64,000 nucleotides of DNA from Rs1 sp000416275 (GCA_965243635.1 OZ251574.1:3782001-3846000), one strand, 5' to 3'; shown: positions 1 to 9,193, counted from the stretch's first letter. Program-made: numbers and translations. The notes: a model not told the origin generated them from the sequence alone.

Positions 1-102
1 ATATCAGCTTTATTTTGGGGTCAGCGAAGACCATAGCTTGCGATCTAATCTAGAGCAGCCAATACTTTTAATTCAGCATATATCACTCAGTATAGGAAAT
101 TG

Positions 103-119
103 TTTCACTAAATGTGAAA
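103..119. promoter_or_regulatory. Operator-like dyad upstream of mqo
   Basis: A 6-bp inverted repeat, TTTCAC and GTGAAA separated by 5 bp, ends 18 bp before the mqo start codon and just ahead of its GAGG ribosome binding site. The position would suit a repressor site. No regulator is identified and a dyad this short can occur by chance. Confidence 0.25.
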
Positions 120-137
120 TTGACGAGGTAAAAAGCA

Positions 138-1622
138 ATGTCTAATAAAAAATTTGATGTACTACTGGTTGGCGCAGGGGCGATGAGCGCGACCTTAGGG
201 ACCTTGCTAAGGGAGCTTGATCCAAATATCAGTATAGGCGTTGTTGAACGTTTAGAACACGTGGCGAATGAAAGTACCGATGGCTGGAACAATGCCGGCA
301 CAGGGCATGCGGCATACTGTGAATTAAATTATACCAGCGAAGATCAAAACGGTAATATCGATATCTCTAAAGCATTATCTATTAATGCTCAATTTGAAGT
401 ATCGCTACAATTTTGGAGCTACCTAGTTGAACAGGGAAAATTACCCAAGGCCGAATCTTTTATAAACCGCACACCGCATAAAAGCTTTGTATGGGGTGAA
501 AAAAATGTTGAATTTTTACGTAATCGCTACCAAAAAATGAGTGCCCATCACCTATTTAAAGAAATGGAGTACACCGAAGACCCTGAGCTGGTTAAAAAAT
601 GGGTGCCTTTGGTGATGGAAGGCAGAAATCCTGAGATTCCTATTGCAGCAACCAAAGTCGAACAGGGCAGCGACATAGATTTTGGCGCTATCGCCAGAGG
701 GATGATTGCCACCCTTGCCAAACAGAAAAACTTTGACCTAATGGTCGGTCATTCGGTTGAAGATTTAACTAAAAATGACGATGGCAGCTGGACGGTAAAA
801 CTTGAACCTAAGGGCAATAAAAGTTACTCCGTAAATGCTAAGTTTGTATTTTTAGGGGCCGGTGGTGGAGCACTGCCACTACTGCAAAAATCAGAGATTC
901 CCGAGTGTGATGGCTATGGCGGATTCCCAGTAACAGGCCAGTGGTTAGTGTGCACCAACCCTGTTATTGTCAGCCAACATCATGCAAAAGTGTACGGTAA
1001 AGCCGCTATCGGCGCCCCTCCTATGTCTGTTCCGCACCTAGACACCCGCAATATTGGCGATACTGAAGCTTTACTATTTGGCCCCTTTGCCGGATTTACT
1101 ACCAAATTTTTAAAGAAAGGCTCGGTCATGGACCTGTTGGGCAGCATAAAAATGGGCAACATCAAGCCGATGCTGTCGGTTGGTATGAACAACATGGACC
1201 TCACCAAATATTTAATCAGTGAAGTCTTTCAATCGGACACTGAAAGGATGGATTCGCTGCGTGAATTTTACCCTAACGCAAAAAACAGCGATTGGTCTCT
1301 CGCCAATGCTGGTCAAAGAGTACAGATCATCAAGAAAAATGACAAAGGTGAGGGTAAACTTGAATTTGGAACAGAGATTGTCTCAGCAGCAGACGGCTCT
1401 CTAGCCGCTTTATTAGGCGCATCTCCCGGCGCATCAACTGCCGTTAACACTATGGTCAATGTTATTGAACGCTGCTTTGCCGATCAGCTGGAGACCAGTG
1501 GCTGGAAAGAAAAGCTTAAACAAATGATCCCCTCTTACGGAGAGTCAATCATTGAGGATGCCGAGCTTGCTGAAAGAGTTAGAAATCACACCCAATCCAC
1601 GCTGAAGTTAATTAAGCAATAA
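138..1622 (+). CDS. mqo: Malate:quinone oxidoreductase
   Basis: FAD-dependent, membrane-associated enzyme that oxidises L-malate to oxaloacetate and passes electrons to the quinone pool. It replaces or supplements NAD-dependent malate dehydrogenase in the TCA cycle. The 494 residues match the usual family length. The N-terminus carries a dinucleotide-binding motif (residues 9-20, LLVGAGAMSATL) followed by the family signature with ESTDGWNNAGTGHAA near residues 45-60. A C-terminal glycine-rich segment (LLGASPGAST) fits FAD contact. The ATG is preceded by GAGG with about 10 bp spacing. It stands alone on the plus strand, with convergent yidD after it. I see no frameshift or missing motif. Confidence 0.95.
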   Translation: MSNKKFDVLLVGAGAMSATLGTLLRELDPNISIGVVERLEHVANESTDGWNNAGTGHAAYCELNYTSEDQNGNIDISKALSINAQFEVSLQFWSYLVEQGKLPKAESFINRTPHKSFVWGEKNVEFLRNRYQKMSAHHLFKEMEYTEDPELVKKWVPLVMEGRNPEIPIAATKVEQGSDIDFGAIARGMIATLAKQKNFDLMVGHSVEDLTKNDDGSWTVKLEPKGNKSYSVNAKFVFLGAGGGALPLLQKSEIPECDGYGGFPVTGQWLVCTNPVIVSQHHAKVYGKAAIGAPPMSVPHLDTRNIGDTEALLFGPFAGFTTKFLKKGSVMDLLGSIKMGNIKPMLSVGMNNMDLTKYLISEVFQSDTERMDSLREFYPNAKNSDWSLANAGQRVQIIKKNDKGEGKLEFGTEIVSAADGSLAALLGASPGASTAVNTMVNVIERCFADQLETSGWKEKLKQMIPSYGESIIEDAELAERVRNHTQSTLKLIKQ

Positions 1623-1727
1623 TTTAATTAGCGGGCTGCCTTAACCTGAAAATCTAGATTTTGGCTCGCTAACTCATACAAAAATGACTCAAAATACAAA
1701 TTGCTGCAACTAACAATCCCCATGTCT

Positions 1728-2006
1728 TTAATCGCCAGTATTATTCTTCTTTAGATCATGCTTATTCGGCACTAGATCAATACCACCCTCGCAGAAAGGG
1801 TGGCATTTTAAAATCCGCCTCACCCCCAGCCCCAGCCCTCGCCAAGCCCCGTGAACCTCAATAGCTTCTTTGGTGTAACTGGAGCAAGTAGGATAAAATC
1901 GGCAGTTGCTACCCAGCAGGGGACTAATCCCATATTGATATATTTTTATCAAAAATAGTAAAGCAATGGTAATGCCGCGATTAATGCTTTGCCGAAGAGA
2001 GCACAT
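1728..2006 (-). CDS. yidD: Membrane protein insertion efficiency factor YidD
   Basis: Small membrane-associated protein that helps the YidC/Sec insertion machinery. The family pattern is clear: a short amphipathic/hydrophobic N-terminus, then IKIYQYGISPLLG, CRFYPTCSSYT, and CHPFCEGGIDLVP with the conserved cysteines. I start at the ATG at 2006 (MCSLRQ, 92 aa) because AAAGG lies just upstream. The frame stays open to another ATG at 2039, which has no good ribosome binding site. In many gammaproteobacteria yidD lies in the rpmH-rnpA-yidD-yidC block; here it is isolated between mqo and a mechanosensitive channel. Confidence 0.9.
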   Translation of the reverse strand: MCSLRQSINRGITIALLFLIKIYQYGISPLLGSNCRFYPTCSSYTKEAIEVHGAWRGLGLGVRRILKCHPFCEGGIDLVPNKHDLKKNNTGD

Positions 2007-2111
2007 AAAAACCTTTAGTAAAGCCCTGGACCAGGCCATTGATTAATCGGTATTGGGCGGTAGCTATCTATAATTTGTTAGCTCTACCAGTAGCGGTTTC
2101 CTATAAAACAT

Positions 2112-2142
2112 AAAAAACCCCTAATCAAGCCTAGGGATTTTT
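2112..2142 (-). terminator. Rho-independent terminator after the mscS-like gene
   Basis: CCCTA and TAGGG arms flanked by A- and T-runs form a stem whose minus-strand copy ends in a run of six T. It lies about 80 bp past the stop of the minus-strand MscS gene. The flanking A/T runs could let it work on both strands. Confidence 0.7.
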
Positions 2143-2152
2143 ATGTTTAAGC

Positions 2153-2210
2153 GCTGATTCCGTGACTTCATAATGGCTGCTAGGCGCCGCTTGGAAGTCA
2201 CTGATTCAGA
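2153..2210. repeat. Family A repeat, internally deleted remnant
   Basis: Only the two inverted termini of family A survive (CTGATTCCGTGACTTCA on the left, GAAGTCACTGATTCAG on the right), with about 25 bp of unrelated sequence between them instead of the 125 bp or more in full copies. No target duplication is visible. It lies between the MscS stop codon and the terminator. Confidence 0.75.
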
Positions 2211-2223
2211 CTATAGCGATTGA

Positions 2224-3018
2224 TTAGTCTTGCTTGTGCAAATGAACATCCATTTGTGGGAATGGGATACTGATACCAGCCTCATCAAACCTAAGCTTAA
2301 CTTTTTCAGTGGTATCCCACAGTACGGCAAAATAATCTGCGCTTTTAACCCAGGGGCGAACGATAAAATTAACGCTGCTATCTGCTAATTCCGATACGGC
2401 AATCACCGTTTCTGGCTCCTTTAGAACACGCTCATCTTCAGCTATAATTTCTGCTAAAAGTTGTTTAGCTTGACGTAAATCTGCATCGTAACCAATCCCA
2501 AATACCATATCGACTCGACGTGTTTCCTTGGTCGAATAATTAACAATAACTCCACCATATATAGCGCCATTGGGAACAATAACCGCTCTGTTATCTACGG
2601 TGCGCATCATGCTATTAAATATTGAGATGCTTTCAACAACGCCGGATATTCCTGCAGCCTCAATAAAGTCCCCCTCTTTAAAGGGTTTAAATACTAACAA
2701 CATCACACCCGCAGCAAAGTTCTTCAGCGAATCTTGCAGTGATAATCCAATCGCCAAACCAGCGGCACCAACGATGGCGATCAACGATGTAGTATCAACA
2801 CCTAATCTATCTAGGGCGGCAACAATAACCACTAATAGCAAAACCGCATTCAAGATGGACAATACGAAATTAATCAGCATTTCATCCATTTTAGAACGAT
2901 TAAAAATTTTCCGTAGTAATCTGATCACCATCTTAATGGCAATTTTACCGATGATAAAGATAGCTATCGCAAACGCGATATTTATAACCCAAGGTAATAC
3001 GTATTCTTCAAAAAACAT
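2224..3018 (-). CDS. mscS: Small-conductance mechanosensitive channel (MscS family)
   Basis: Inner-membrane channel that opens under membrane tension and releases solutes during osmotic downshock. The 264 residues hold three transmembrane helices in the N-terminal half (about 10-30, 48-70, 75-110). The pore-lining helix is the glycine/alanine-rich AIVGAAGLAIGLSLQDSLKNF segment, followed by the beta domain signature with FKPFKEGDFIE. The C-terminal cytoplasmic domain follows. The length is close to E. coli MscS (286 aa), so it is the minimal type without extra domains. It is a single gene ending at a hairpin terminator. Confidence 0.93.
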   Translation of the reverse strand: MFFEEYVLPWVINIAFAIAIFIIGKIAIKMVIRLLRKIFNRSKMDEMLINFVLSILNAVLLLVVIVAALDRLGVDTTSLIAIVGAAGLAIGLSLQDSLKNFAAGVMLLVFKPFKEGDFIEAAGISGVVESISIFNSMMRTVDNRAVIVPNGAIYGGVIVNYSTKETRRVDMVFGIGYDADLRQAKQLLAEIIAEDERVLKEPETVIAVSELADSSVNFIVRPWVKSADYFAVLWDTTEKVKLRFDEAGISIPFPQMDVHLHKQD

Positions 3019-3388
3019 AAATTTTATTCTCCATTAAAATGTGAACTTTCTTTGGTGCAGCACTACACCCTTATAACTTAGCTGCCAACTTGATCTGATA
3101 ATTTCAAAACGTAGTACTTTTAAATGTTACCAGCAATTTTTATCACAAAAAACCATGCCTATTAATCCAGCTTGTAAGCCAAGTAATTATAATCAATTAA
3201 GCTAAAGCTGAACAAGAACTTATTATTGATAAATCTATATTCTAAGTTCGCGACTAAAAGGTGATCTCAATTAACCAATCACTACCAATTTTTTGTGATT
3301 AGCAGTTAGCTTCCGTCACCCCTGTAGCCGTTGCCTTAAAAACAAAAATCTCTCGGCACGCCAAGAGCGTGTCAAACTTATTCAGAGG

Positions 3389-3715
3389 CTCCTTAGGAGC
3401 AGGGTAAACGCATGAACGTTTTTTAATCAATCTCTTTAATTAAATTGATCATAGATCTTACTCTAATGCTATTATTCACCTGATTTCACAACTCGCATTG
3501 TTCGAATATCGACCAGCAATGTTGAAACAATTTATTTTTATGCTAGTGAATTTAAAATTAGCCGCATATCTTAAATTCTATCGTCTCACCGTCTTTTTAT
3601 CTGACGAAACCATCTAAGAATAGTTCGATAAACACTCATAAAGCTAAGTTTCGCAGCATCAGTTAAAAGGACAGCTGTACGAAATATGTTCATGCGTTTT
3701 CCCTGTCCTTAGGAG
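3389..3715. repeat. About 327-bp unclassified element with imperfect terminal inverted repeats (element C)
   Basis: A roughly 27-bp imperfect inverted repeat bounds this non-coding piece. The left arm reads CTCCTTAGGAGCAGGG then TAAACGCATGAAC; the right arm, reverse-complemented, reads CTCCTAAGGACAGGG then AAAACGCATGAAC. No transposase frame lies inside and no clear target duplication is seen, so it may be a decayed MITE or IS remnant. The rest of the 1.1-kb gap (3019-4147) holds only this element, the B repeat before the SH3 gene, and A/T-rich sequence in which I recognise nothing. Confidence 0.5.
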
Positions 3716-4005
3716 TGAGCTGATATTTTTCAATTCCAAAGTAAAACAAAATCTTAGACCTTGTATCAACTCTGAAGCCACGACTGAGAACACCTAAATG
3801 TCGACAAGCTTAATTCGCCGATAAATGTACATGTTAATGCGTAAAGATGGAACTACCACTCTTACTTACACTCTAACCTTTACTGTATTTTAGACCAAGG
3901 ATCACTTTGCCCATTTAACTTACAATTTTACATATTACAGTAAGAAAAACACCCTTACTGATACTCTGCTAGATTAGTTAATGGTCACAGCAATGTAATA
4001 CGACA

Positions 4006-4145
4006 TGAGACCTTTGTATAACAACTGCGCTCGTTAATACGGCGTTAAAAACCGGCTCAACATGCTCATTTACACCAATAAAATCTGCTACCTCGCCGGT
4101 TTTTCCTTATCTCATCTTCGCTCGCAACGTTATGCAAAGGTCTCA
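4006..4145 (+). repeat. Family B repeat, copy 1 (short form)
   Basis: The termini are TGAGACCTTTGTATAAC and GTTATGCAAAGGTCTCA, flanked by the direct 3-bp duplication ACA (4003-4005 and 4146-4148). At 140 bp it lacks about 40 bp of the interior present in other copies. The right duplication contains the A of the downstream start codon. The element therefore ends 2 bp before the SH3 gene and its terminal AAAGG sits where a ribosome binding site should be. Confidence 0.85.
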
Positions 4146-4147
4146 AC

Positions 4148-4720
4148 ATGATAAAAAATTTATTAAGTGTTATTTTCTTATTTTGCTATATCGATAGCAG
4201 CTTTGCAGTTCAAGCCTATATTTCTGATGATATTCCTGTCTATTATAGAACGGGACCTTCAACTAAATATCGAGTTTCTGGCACGGTATCTTTTGGCGAA
4301 ACAATCACCATCATAGATATCAAGACTAGCAAACGTTTTTTAAAAATAAAAACGCTAACCGGGAGAACTGGTTGGATTGCCCGCAATAAGATAAAATTTG
4401 GTGAAAGCACTCTCATTAAGATGGAAAAACTTGAACAATCTGTTACGCACAGCATTATTTTGATCAAAAAACAAGCGAACGAAATTCATCGCCTTAAATC
4501 CTTACTTAACAAACAAAAAGTTAAAAATGATAAACAAACCTACACGCAGAACCTGCTGACTTCGAAAATCAGTAATCTTAACCAGCAGATTGATAATTTA
4601 GATGACAGTAATCTAATCCGCTGGCTAACACATGTTGCTATTCTCGGCTTATTAGGAGCCTTCCTAATTTTAATTATTTCGCGATTAACGAAACGAAAGT
4701 CTTACAATGAAATCCATTAA
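4148..4720 (+). CDS. YgiM-like membrane-anchored SH3 domain protein
   Basis: A 190-residue envelope protein of unknown exact role. Layout: signal peptide (about 1-20), a bacterial SH3 domain (about 22-85, with the RTGPSTKYRVSGTV and GRTGWIA pattern), a charged coiled coil (about 95-155), and one C-terminal transmembrane helix (about 160-180). This order is that of the TIGR04211/YgiM family. The start codon lies directly after a family B repeat, and the only visible ribosome binding site (AAAGG, 7 bp upstream of ATG) belongs to that repeat. An IS66 element begins 15 bp after the stop codon. Confidence 0.8.
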   Translation: MIKNLLSVIFLFCYIDSSFAVQAYISDDIPVYYRTGPSTKYRVSGTVSFGETITIIDIKTSKRFLKIKTLTGRTGWIARNKIKFGESTLIKMEKLEQSVTHSIILIKKQANEIHRLKSLLNKQKVKNDKQTYTQNLLTSKISNLNQQIDNLDDSNLIRWLTHVAILGLLGAFLILIISRLTKRKSYNEIH

Positions 4721-4735
4721 TTAACTTCTTAATTT

Positions 4736-6682
4736 GTAACTTCTCAATAACACGGGGCAATCTACTATAGCTTACGCCAATTAAAGCCCTAGTCAGCGGC
4801 TACTTCTCGACGAATTAATTCTGCCAATGGGGGGATATCCCCAATCCCAGAATTTCTATCCAATATATAGTCCCAAAATGACACACCAAGCTTTCGACAA
4901 GTCTTTTTTAGACTGGAAAATGTATCTCGGCACTCTCTTCCAACATCACTGCGAGTACCTCCACTGATCTTTCTCTTTTTTACGAAATCCCTGATATCTG
5001 TTTCACTACCATTGGTATGTAAGGGAATTTCAGGACGTGCTAATACTCGCAGTAATTTCGCTTTGTTTTTGTAGATCCGCTTGAGCAATTGGTTTAAAGA
5101 CTCATAACGTGTTCGCTGCGTAAAAATCTCGTCAAAAAAAGTCTCCAGCGCGGCTTTCTGATCGGAACCTGGCTGGACTTTATACGTTTTTAGGCCTCGA
5201 TATAAATCCCAAATTTCACCGCGTACTTTCGCTATATCCTCTCGGTGCCATTCGTTTAACGGCAGCATTGTGTGTACCAAACGCTCAGTATGAATCCAGC
5301 ACAATGCGTGCTGCAGAATATTGAACTGACCCGCCCCGTCACTGAGTATGACTAAGTTCTGGCACCGGTTTTGATGCTGCACATTACCAAGTAAAGCGCC
5401 TTCCGTCGCAATACGACGGTGGCGCGCCGAGTTGATTCCCTGCTCATCAAGATGCTCCTCCCAACGCAGGGCATTAGCAAAATGCGACAAGCCACTCTCT
5501 AAGAGAAGCTTTAGTGGGACATGCGGTAATTTTTGATCTACCCAGTAAGACTCAGCGTGATGATTAATACGATAACTTTTATCCCCCGCACAGAGCAATT
5601 CCAAAAAATTAACCCTACTCTTAGAGCCTGTCGATTCAAACCAAGCAAAATACTCGTTGCCTATTTGAGTGACATAACCGTTGACCCCTTTATGGCGAGC
5701 ACCTGAATCGTCAACAGTGACATAATCGGACAAAGCTAAACCCGCTTTTAAAATGTCGTTCTTTTCCTGATGAAATTGAGATTTTCCCTCGGATAAAAGG
5801 CGATTGATTTGACCGGCGGAGATATCAATCCCCCATTCTCGCAGTTGCTCTAGCAATAGAGGTTGGGTGACATGACAGTGATGGTGTTGATAAAGGACAT
5901 AGCTGAGTAAATAAGGACCGTAATGCAGCCCGTTCAATTCTTTAGGTAATTTAGCGGTGAGGGTTTGGCCGTCTGGTGTGACATAACGGGCGAGACGATA
6001 ACGGGTGTTTTTTGTGCCAATAACCAACTCCTGAACAATAAAATCCCGGTATCCTTTAAAGCGAGCTCCTGGAGGGATACCGTCTTGCGGTTGAACCACT
6101 TGATCGTCATGGATAGTTAGATTCACATTTTTAGAGCGTTTCTTTGAGCCTGGCCGCTTTTTGTTTTCTGTCGATACTGAATCATCGCCCGTCGATTTAT
6201 CTGTTTCTTTGTCCAAGTTACTTGGTTTGAAAGTGGGCCGTTTTTTCTGCTTTTTTAGTACGCGCACTTCATCTTTGAGCAGCTCGATCTCTTCGGCTTG
6301 CTGCTGAATACTTTGAAAGCATTGCTCTACTATCAGTAGTAAGCTTTTGACTACCGGAGTTTGTTCACTTTCTGGAATATCAGGTAAAGTAGGGAGTTTT
6401 TTCAAAGGTTTAAGTCATAGCAGCGAATGATAAGGTTATCTTACCATGGCTTTTTTAGGTGATATTTTTGCTTCTGTGAAGAGGTTTGAGGCATTTAAAT
6501 AGTTAGTCGCAACCCGCGAGTGTATAAAATAAATAAACCACTCACATGGACTGGTATAACGCGGTGCTGCTACTTTAAAGAAGAAGGGAAGTGGTCTTTA
6601 ATTTTAACGACTTTTGGACTAAAACCCTGTCAAGAGAAAATGATTTATATTGACGTTCTGCCCCGAGTTATTGAGAAGTTAC
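4736..6682 (-). mobile_element. Complete IS66-family insertion sequence, single transposase gene
   Basis: A 1947-bp element. Both ends start GTAAC and continue as an imperfect inverted repeat of about 24 bp (GTAACTTCTCAATAAC, then CGGGGCA). It is flanked by a perfect 8-bp direct duplication, CTTAATTT, at 4728-4735 and 6683-6690. GTAA ends and 8-bp duplications are hallmarks of the IS66 family. Only the transposase gene is present; the accessory tnpA and tnpB genes of classical IS66 are absent, as in the ISBst12-type subgroup. The intact ends and duplication suggest a fairly recent insertion. Confidence 0.92.
4789..6405 (-). CDS. tnpC: IS66-family transposase (TnpC-type)
   Basis: The 538-residue transposase of the surrounding IS. 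An N-terminal coiled coil (about 25-55) rich in Glu and Lys is followed by a basic linker. A zinc-binding-like/HTH region comes next, then the DDE catalytic core, with VTVDDSGARHKG near residue 225, a second acidic residue in VILSDGAGQFN, and the C-terminal TNGSETDIR block carrying the last acidic residue. The frame is uninterrupted, so the enzyme may be active. The start is an ATG 15 bp inside a non-coding lead of about 280 bp. No partner genes are needed in this subgroup. Confidence 0.88.
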   Translation of the reverse strand: MKKLPTLPDIPESEQTPVVKSLLLIVEQCFQSIQQQAEEIELLKDEVRVLKKQKKRPTFKPSNLDKETDKSTGDDSVSTENKKRPGSKKRSKNVNLTIHDDQVVQPQDGIPPGARFKGYRDFIVQELVIGTKNTRYRLARYVTPDGQTLTAKLPKELNGLHYGPYLLSYVLYQHHHCHVTQPLLLEQLREWGIDISAGQINRLLSEGKSQFHQEKNDILKAGLALSDYVTVDDSGARHKGVNGYVTQIGNEYFAWFESTGSKSRVNFLELLCAGDKSYRINHHAESYWVDQKLPHVPLKLLLESGLSHFANALRWEEHLDEQGINSARHRRIATEGALLGNVQHQNRCQNLVILSDGAGQFNILQHALCWIHTERLVHTMLPLNEWHREDIAKVRGEIWDLYRGLKTYKVQPGSDQKAALETFFDEIFTQRTRYESLNQLLKRIYKNKAKLLRVLARPEIPLHTNGSETDIRDFVKKRKISGGTRSDVGRECRDTFSSLKKTCRKLGVSFWDYILDRNSGIGDIPPLAELIRREVAAD

Positions 6683-6821
6683 CTTAATTTTACTAAAAAA
6701 TGCACCTGCTTAGCCCCAGAACAGGCAGTCAAATTCACTGCTTTATTTCCTGCTAACATCAATGCTCCGAAGTAGCGACCACGGCGGACAGTCACTGCAC
6801 CTACAGATTGGTATGTATAGT

Positions 6822-6925
6822 TACATTTATTTAGCGAATGCAGGACGCATATGTGCTTGTAGCTAATATTTTTCAAGACCATTGTAAACCAATATTTTGC
6901 ACTCTGTATCCACTTTTCAAACCGG
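6822..6925 (-). repeat. Family A repeat, degenerate copy
   Basis: Part of a long-form A element in reverse orientation can be followed: the CATTTATTTAGCGAATGCAG segment, GACGCATATG, then TTTTTCAA and CACTCTGTATCCACTTT. The right terminus is mutated and the left half (6691-6821) is no longer recognisable. It lies between the IS66 copy and the ppiD terminator in a gap that otherwise shows no gene. Confidence 0.65.
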
Positions 6926-6956
6926 GCATTGTGGTATTAGCTAGCGAATTTTTAGC

Positions 6957-6991
6957 AAAAAAAACCTTTAAGCAAAGACTTAAAGGTTTTT
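6957..6991 (-). terminator. Rho-independent terminator of ppiD
   Basis: Perfect 12-bp arms AAAACCTTTAAG and CTTAAAGGTTTT around a 6-base loop, followed on the minus strand by a T-rich tail. It lies 36 bp past the ppiD stop codon. Confidence 0.85.
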
Positions 6992-7026
6992 AAAATAGTA
7001 TTGATTAACAGCTGGCACTGCTCATT

Positions 7027-8913
7027 TTATAAACGTTCAATCTCTGCGCTATCATGAACTTCTTTGACGAAAGTTTCATAGGTTTGACTGCCCAATCTTG
7101 CAGCTAAAACGTTATTGATCGCCTGCAACTCTTCAGTTGAAATTTTTGAAACATCTGCAGAGTTAACTTTTTCAACAATAATGATAGCCATCGCGCCATT
7201 AGCAAGGGTAACAGCCTCTACCGACACTTTTCCTGCTTTAGGGTGAGCTAAGGTAAACGCTTTGTTAACCACCTCAGCAGGGACCTCAGTAGTGATACGA
7301 GTTAAATTAGCCTGAACTTTTAAATCAAAGTCTGCAGCCGACTCGGTCGCATCGCCTGTCTCTTTAATTTGGCTTACCGCCAATTTAGCTCGCTCTTGCA
7401 ACTGCTCAGAAGCCTTGTTAGTCAACAGCGTACTTCTCAGTTGCTCTGCCACTTCCGCAAAACTTTTAGATCTTACTGGAAGGTGCTGCTTAACACGCAG
7501 TACAACTGCATTTTGCTGATCAATTTCTACAGGGCTACTATTTAAATTTTCTTTAACTAGTTCATCACTAAAAGCGACACGTACCAGCTTAGAGTTCTGC
7601 GTTAAAAAATCATTACCACCCGCTCTAGAGAAAGCAGGTAAGGTTTTAATATCAAGTTTTAATTCAGCGGCTATATCAAGCAAATCACCACTAATAAACG
7701 CCAGGTCTGTCAATATTTCAAGTTGCTCCAAATAAAGTTGCTCAGCTTTAACGGCTGTTAATTCGCTAACAATACCGGCTTTTGACTCTGCCAAAGAGGG
7801 AACTTGCGACTTAAGTACTTTTAGTACTTTGATTAAATGGTAGCCTCTTTCTGACTGCACTGGCCCAGAGACCAGACCTTCGCGCAAAGAATATAATTCA
7901 TCTTCAAGAGTTTGCTCTAAAGCACCTTTTACAATGAGACCGATGTCGCCGCCATTTTCAGCGCTTCCAAAATCATTTGAAAACTCTTTAGCTAATTGCG
8001 CAAAGCTCTCACCTTCATCTAACCTCGACTTAACGCTAACTATTTTAGCTAAGGCTGCTGCGTCATCTACATCATCATCAACTTCAATTAAAATATGCGC
8101 TGCTTGACGCTGCTCTTTAGAGTCAAAACCAGCTAATATTTGCTCGTATTGAGTATTAATTTCCTCTTCTGTAACTTGCACAGATTTAACTATATTTTGT
8201 AGATTTAGATGCACGTATTCTATCGATACTTGCTCTGTAGTATTTAAACTGGCTTTACGTGCTGCAAATTCCTTTTTAACTTCCTCATCGGTGACGGTAG
8301 TTAATGATCGCACTTTATCAATAGGCATTAAAAAATAGCTAATATCCCTTGTCTGCCTATCTAACGCAGCTATTTGTTTAACGGCAGAGGGTAATATATA
8401 ACTAGATAGCGCCAGACCAGCCCGCTGCTGGTTGATCAACTGTTCTTTACGGATGGAATCTCGATATGTTAAACGGGTATAGCCTATATTTCGTAATACA
8501 AGATCAAATTGATTAGCATTAAAACGACCATCCGTGTGAAATGAGGGAGTTTTGGTAATTATTTCATCAATCATTGAATCTGAAATTCGCATGTCATTCG
8601 CAGATGCTTCAACCAGTAGTGACTTTTCTTGAATAAGAGAGTCGAGGACCATCCCTCTCAATAAATTATCATCAATGCTACTTGGATCTGCACTTTCGCC
8701 CATACTAGCCAATATTGAGCGCCTTTGCATTTGGGTGGCGAAGTAAAGATCTCTCTCAGTGATTTCTTCACCGTTAACCGACGCAGGGGCGTTAGAACCT
8801 TGAGTTAAGCCAACTAAAGAGTCAACACCAAACATGGCAAAAGTTAATACGATAAAACCAACGATTACTTTGGCTACTATACCCTTAGAATTATCTCTTA
8901 TGCCTTGCAGCAT
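7027..8913 (-). CDS. ppiD: Periplasmic folding chaperone / peptidyl-prolyl isomerase D
   Basis: Inner-membrane-anchored periplasmic chaperone that works at the exit of the Sec translocon. The 628 residues are the usual size. The N-terminal MLQGIRDNSKGIVAK leads into a single membrane helix (about 14-36), then a SurA_N-like chaperone region (about 40-200). One parvulin domain follows (about 270-365, with QAAHILIEVDDD, FAQLAKEFSNDFGSAENGGDIG and GYHLIKVL), then a C-terminal region. It follows lon-hupB, the standard gammaproteobacterial order, with a tRNA-Asp between hupB and ppiD. It ends at a strong terminator. Confidence 0.95.
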   Translation of the reverse strand: MLQGIRDNSKGIVAKVIVGFIVLTFAMFGVDSLVGLTQGSNAPASVNGEEITERDLYFATQMQRRSILASMGESADPSSIDDNLLRGMVLDSLIQEKSLLVEASANDMRISDSMIDEIITKTPSFHTDGRFNANQFDLVLRNIGYTRLTYRDSIRKEQLINQQRAGLALSSYILPSAVKQIAALDRQTRDISYFLMPIDKVRSLTTVTDEEVKKEFAARKASLNTTEQVSIEYVHLNLQNIVKSVQVTEEEINTQYEQILAGFDSKEQRQAAHILIEVDDDVDDAAALAKIVSVKSRLDEGESFAQLAKEFSNDFGSAENGGDIGLIVKGALEQTLEDELYSLREGLVSGPVQSERGYHLIKVLKVLKSQVPSLAESKAGIVSELTAVKAEQLYLEQLEILTDLAFISGDLLDIAAELKLDIKTLPAFSRAGGNDFLTQNSKLVRVAFSDELVKENLNSSPVEIDQQNAVVLRVKQHLPVRSKSFAEVAEQLRSTLLTNKASEQLQERAKLAVSQIKETGDATESAADFDLKVQANLTRITTEVPAEVVNKAFTLAHPKAGKVSVEAVTLANGAMAIIIVEKVNSADVSKISTEELQAINNVLAARLGSQTYETFVKEVHDSAEIERL

Positions 8914-9007
8914 GATTACACCTCAAAAAAACGAAAAGATAACTGAAAACAAATACTCAATCGAAAACATTAGCATTTATTACGGTTATTATTTACCTGT
9001 AACATTT

Positions 9008-9039
9008 AAAAAAAAAGGCGTATTCAAATGAATACGCCT
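9008..9039 (-). terminator. Rho-independent terminator after hupB/tRNA-Asp
   Basis: Perfect arms AGGCGTATTC and GAATACGCCT with a 4-base loop. On the minus strand the stem is followed by a run of T (A-run at 9008-9015). It ends the hupB-tRNA-Asp unit. Confidence 0.88.
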
Positions 9040-9092
9040 AGGTAATATAAATTGTCTAGCACTAACCAAATCACTGCTAGACGATTTGTATT

Positions 9093-9169
9093 TGGCGGAA
9101 TGGACGGGACTCGAACCCGCGACCCCCTGCGTGACAGGCAGGTATTCTAACCAACTGAACTACCACTCC
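9093..9169 (-). tRNA. tRNA-Asp (GTC)
   Basis: The minus strand folds as a tRNA: acceptor stem GGAGTGG with CCATTCC, anticodon loop CTGTCAC (anticodon GTC, aspartate), the T-loop GTTCGAGTC, discriminator G and an encoded CCA. Total length is 77 nt. It lies 24 bp after the hupB stop and is probably co-transcribed with it. Confidence 0.97.
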
Positions 9170-9193
9170 TTAAATAAACTTATTACTACTGTC

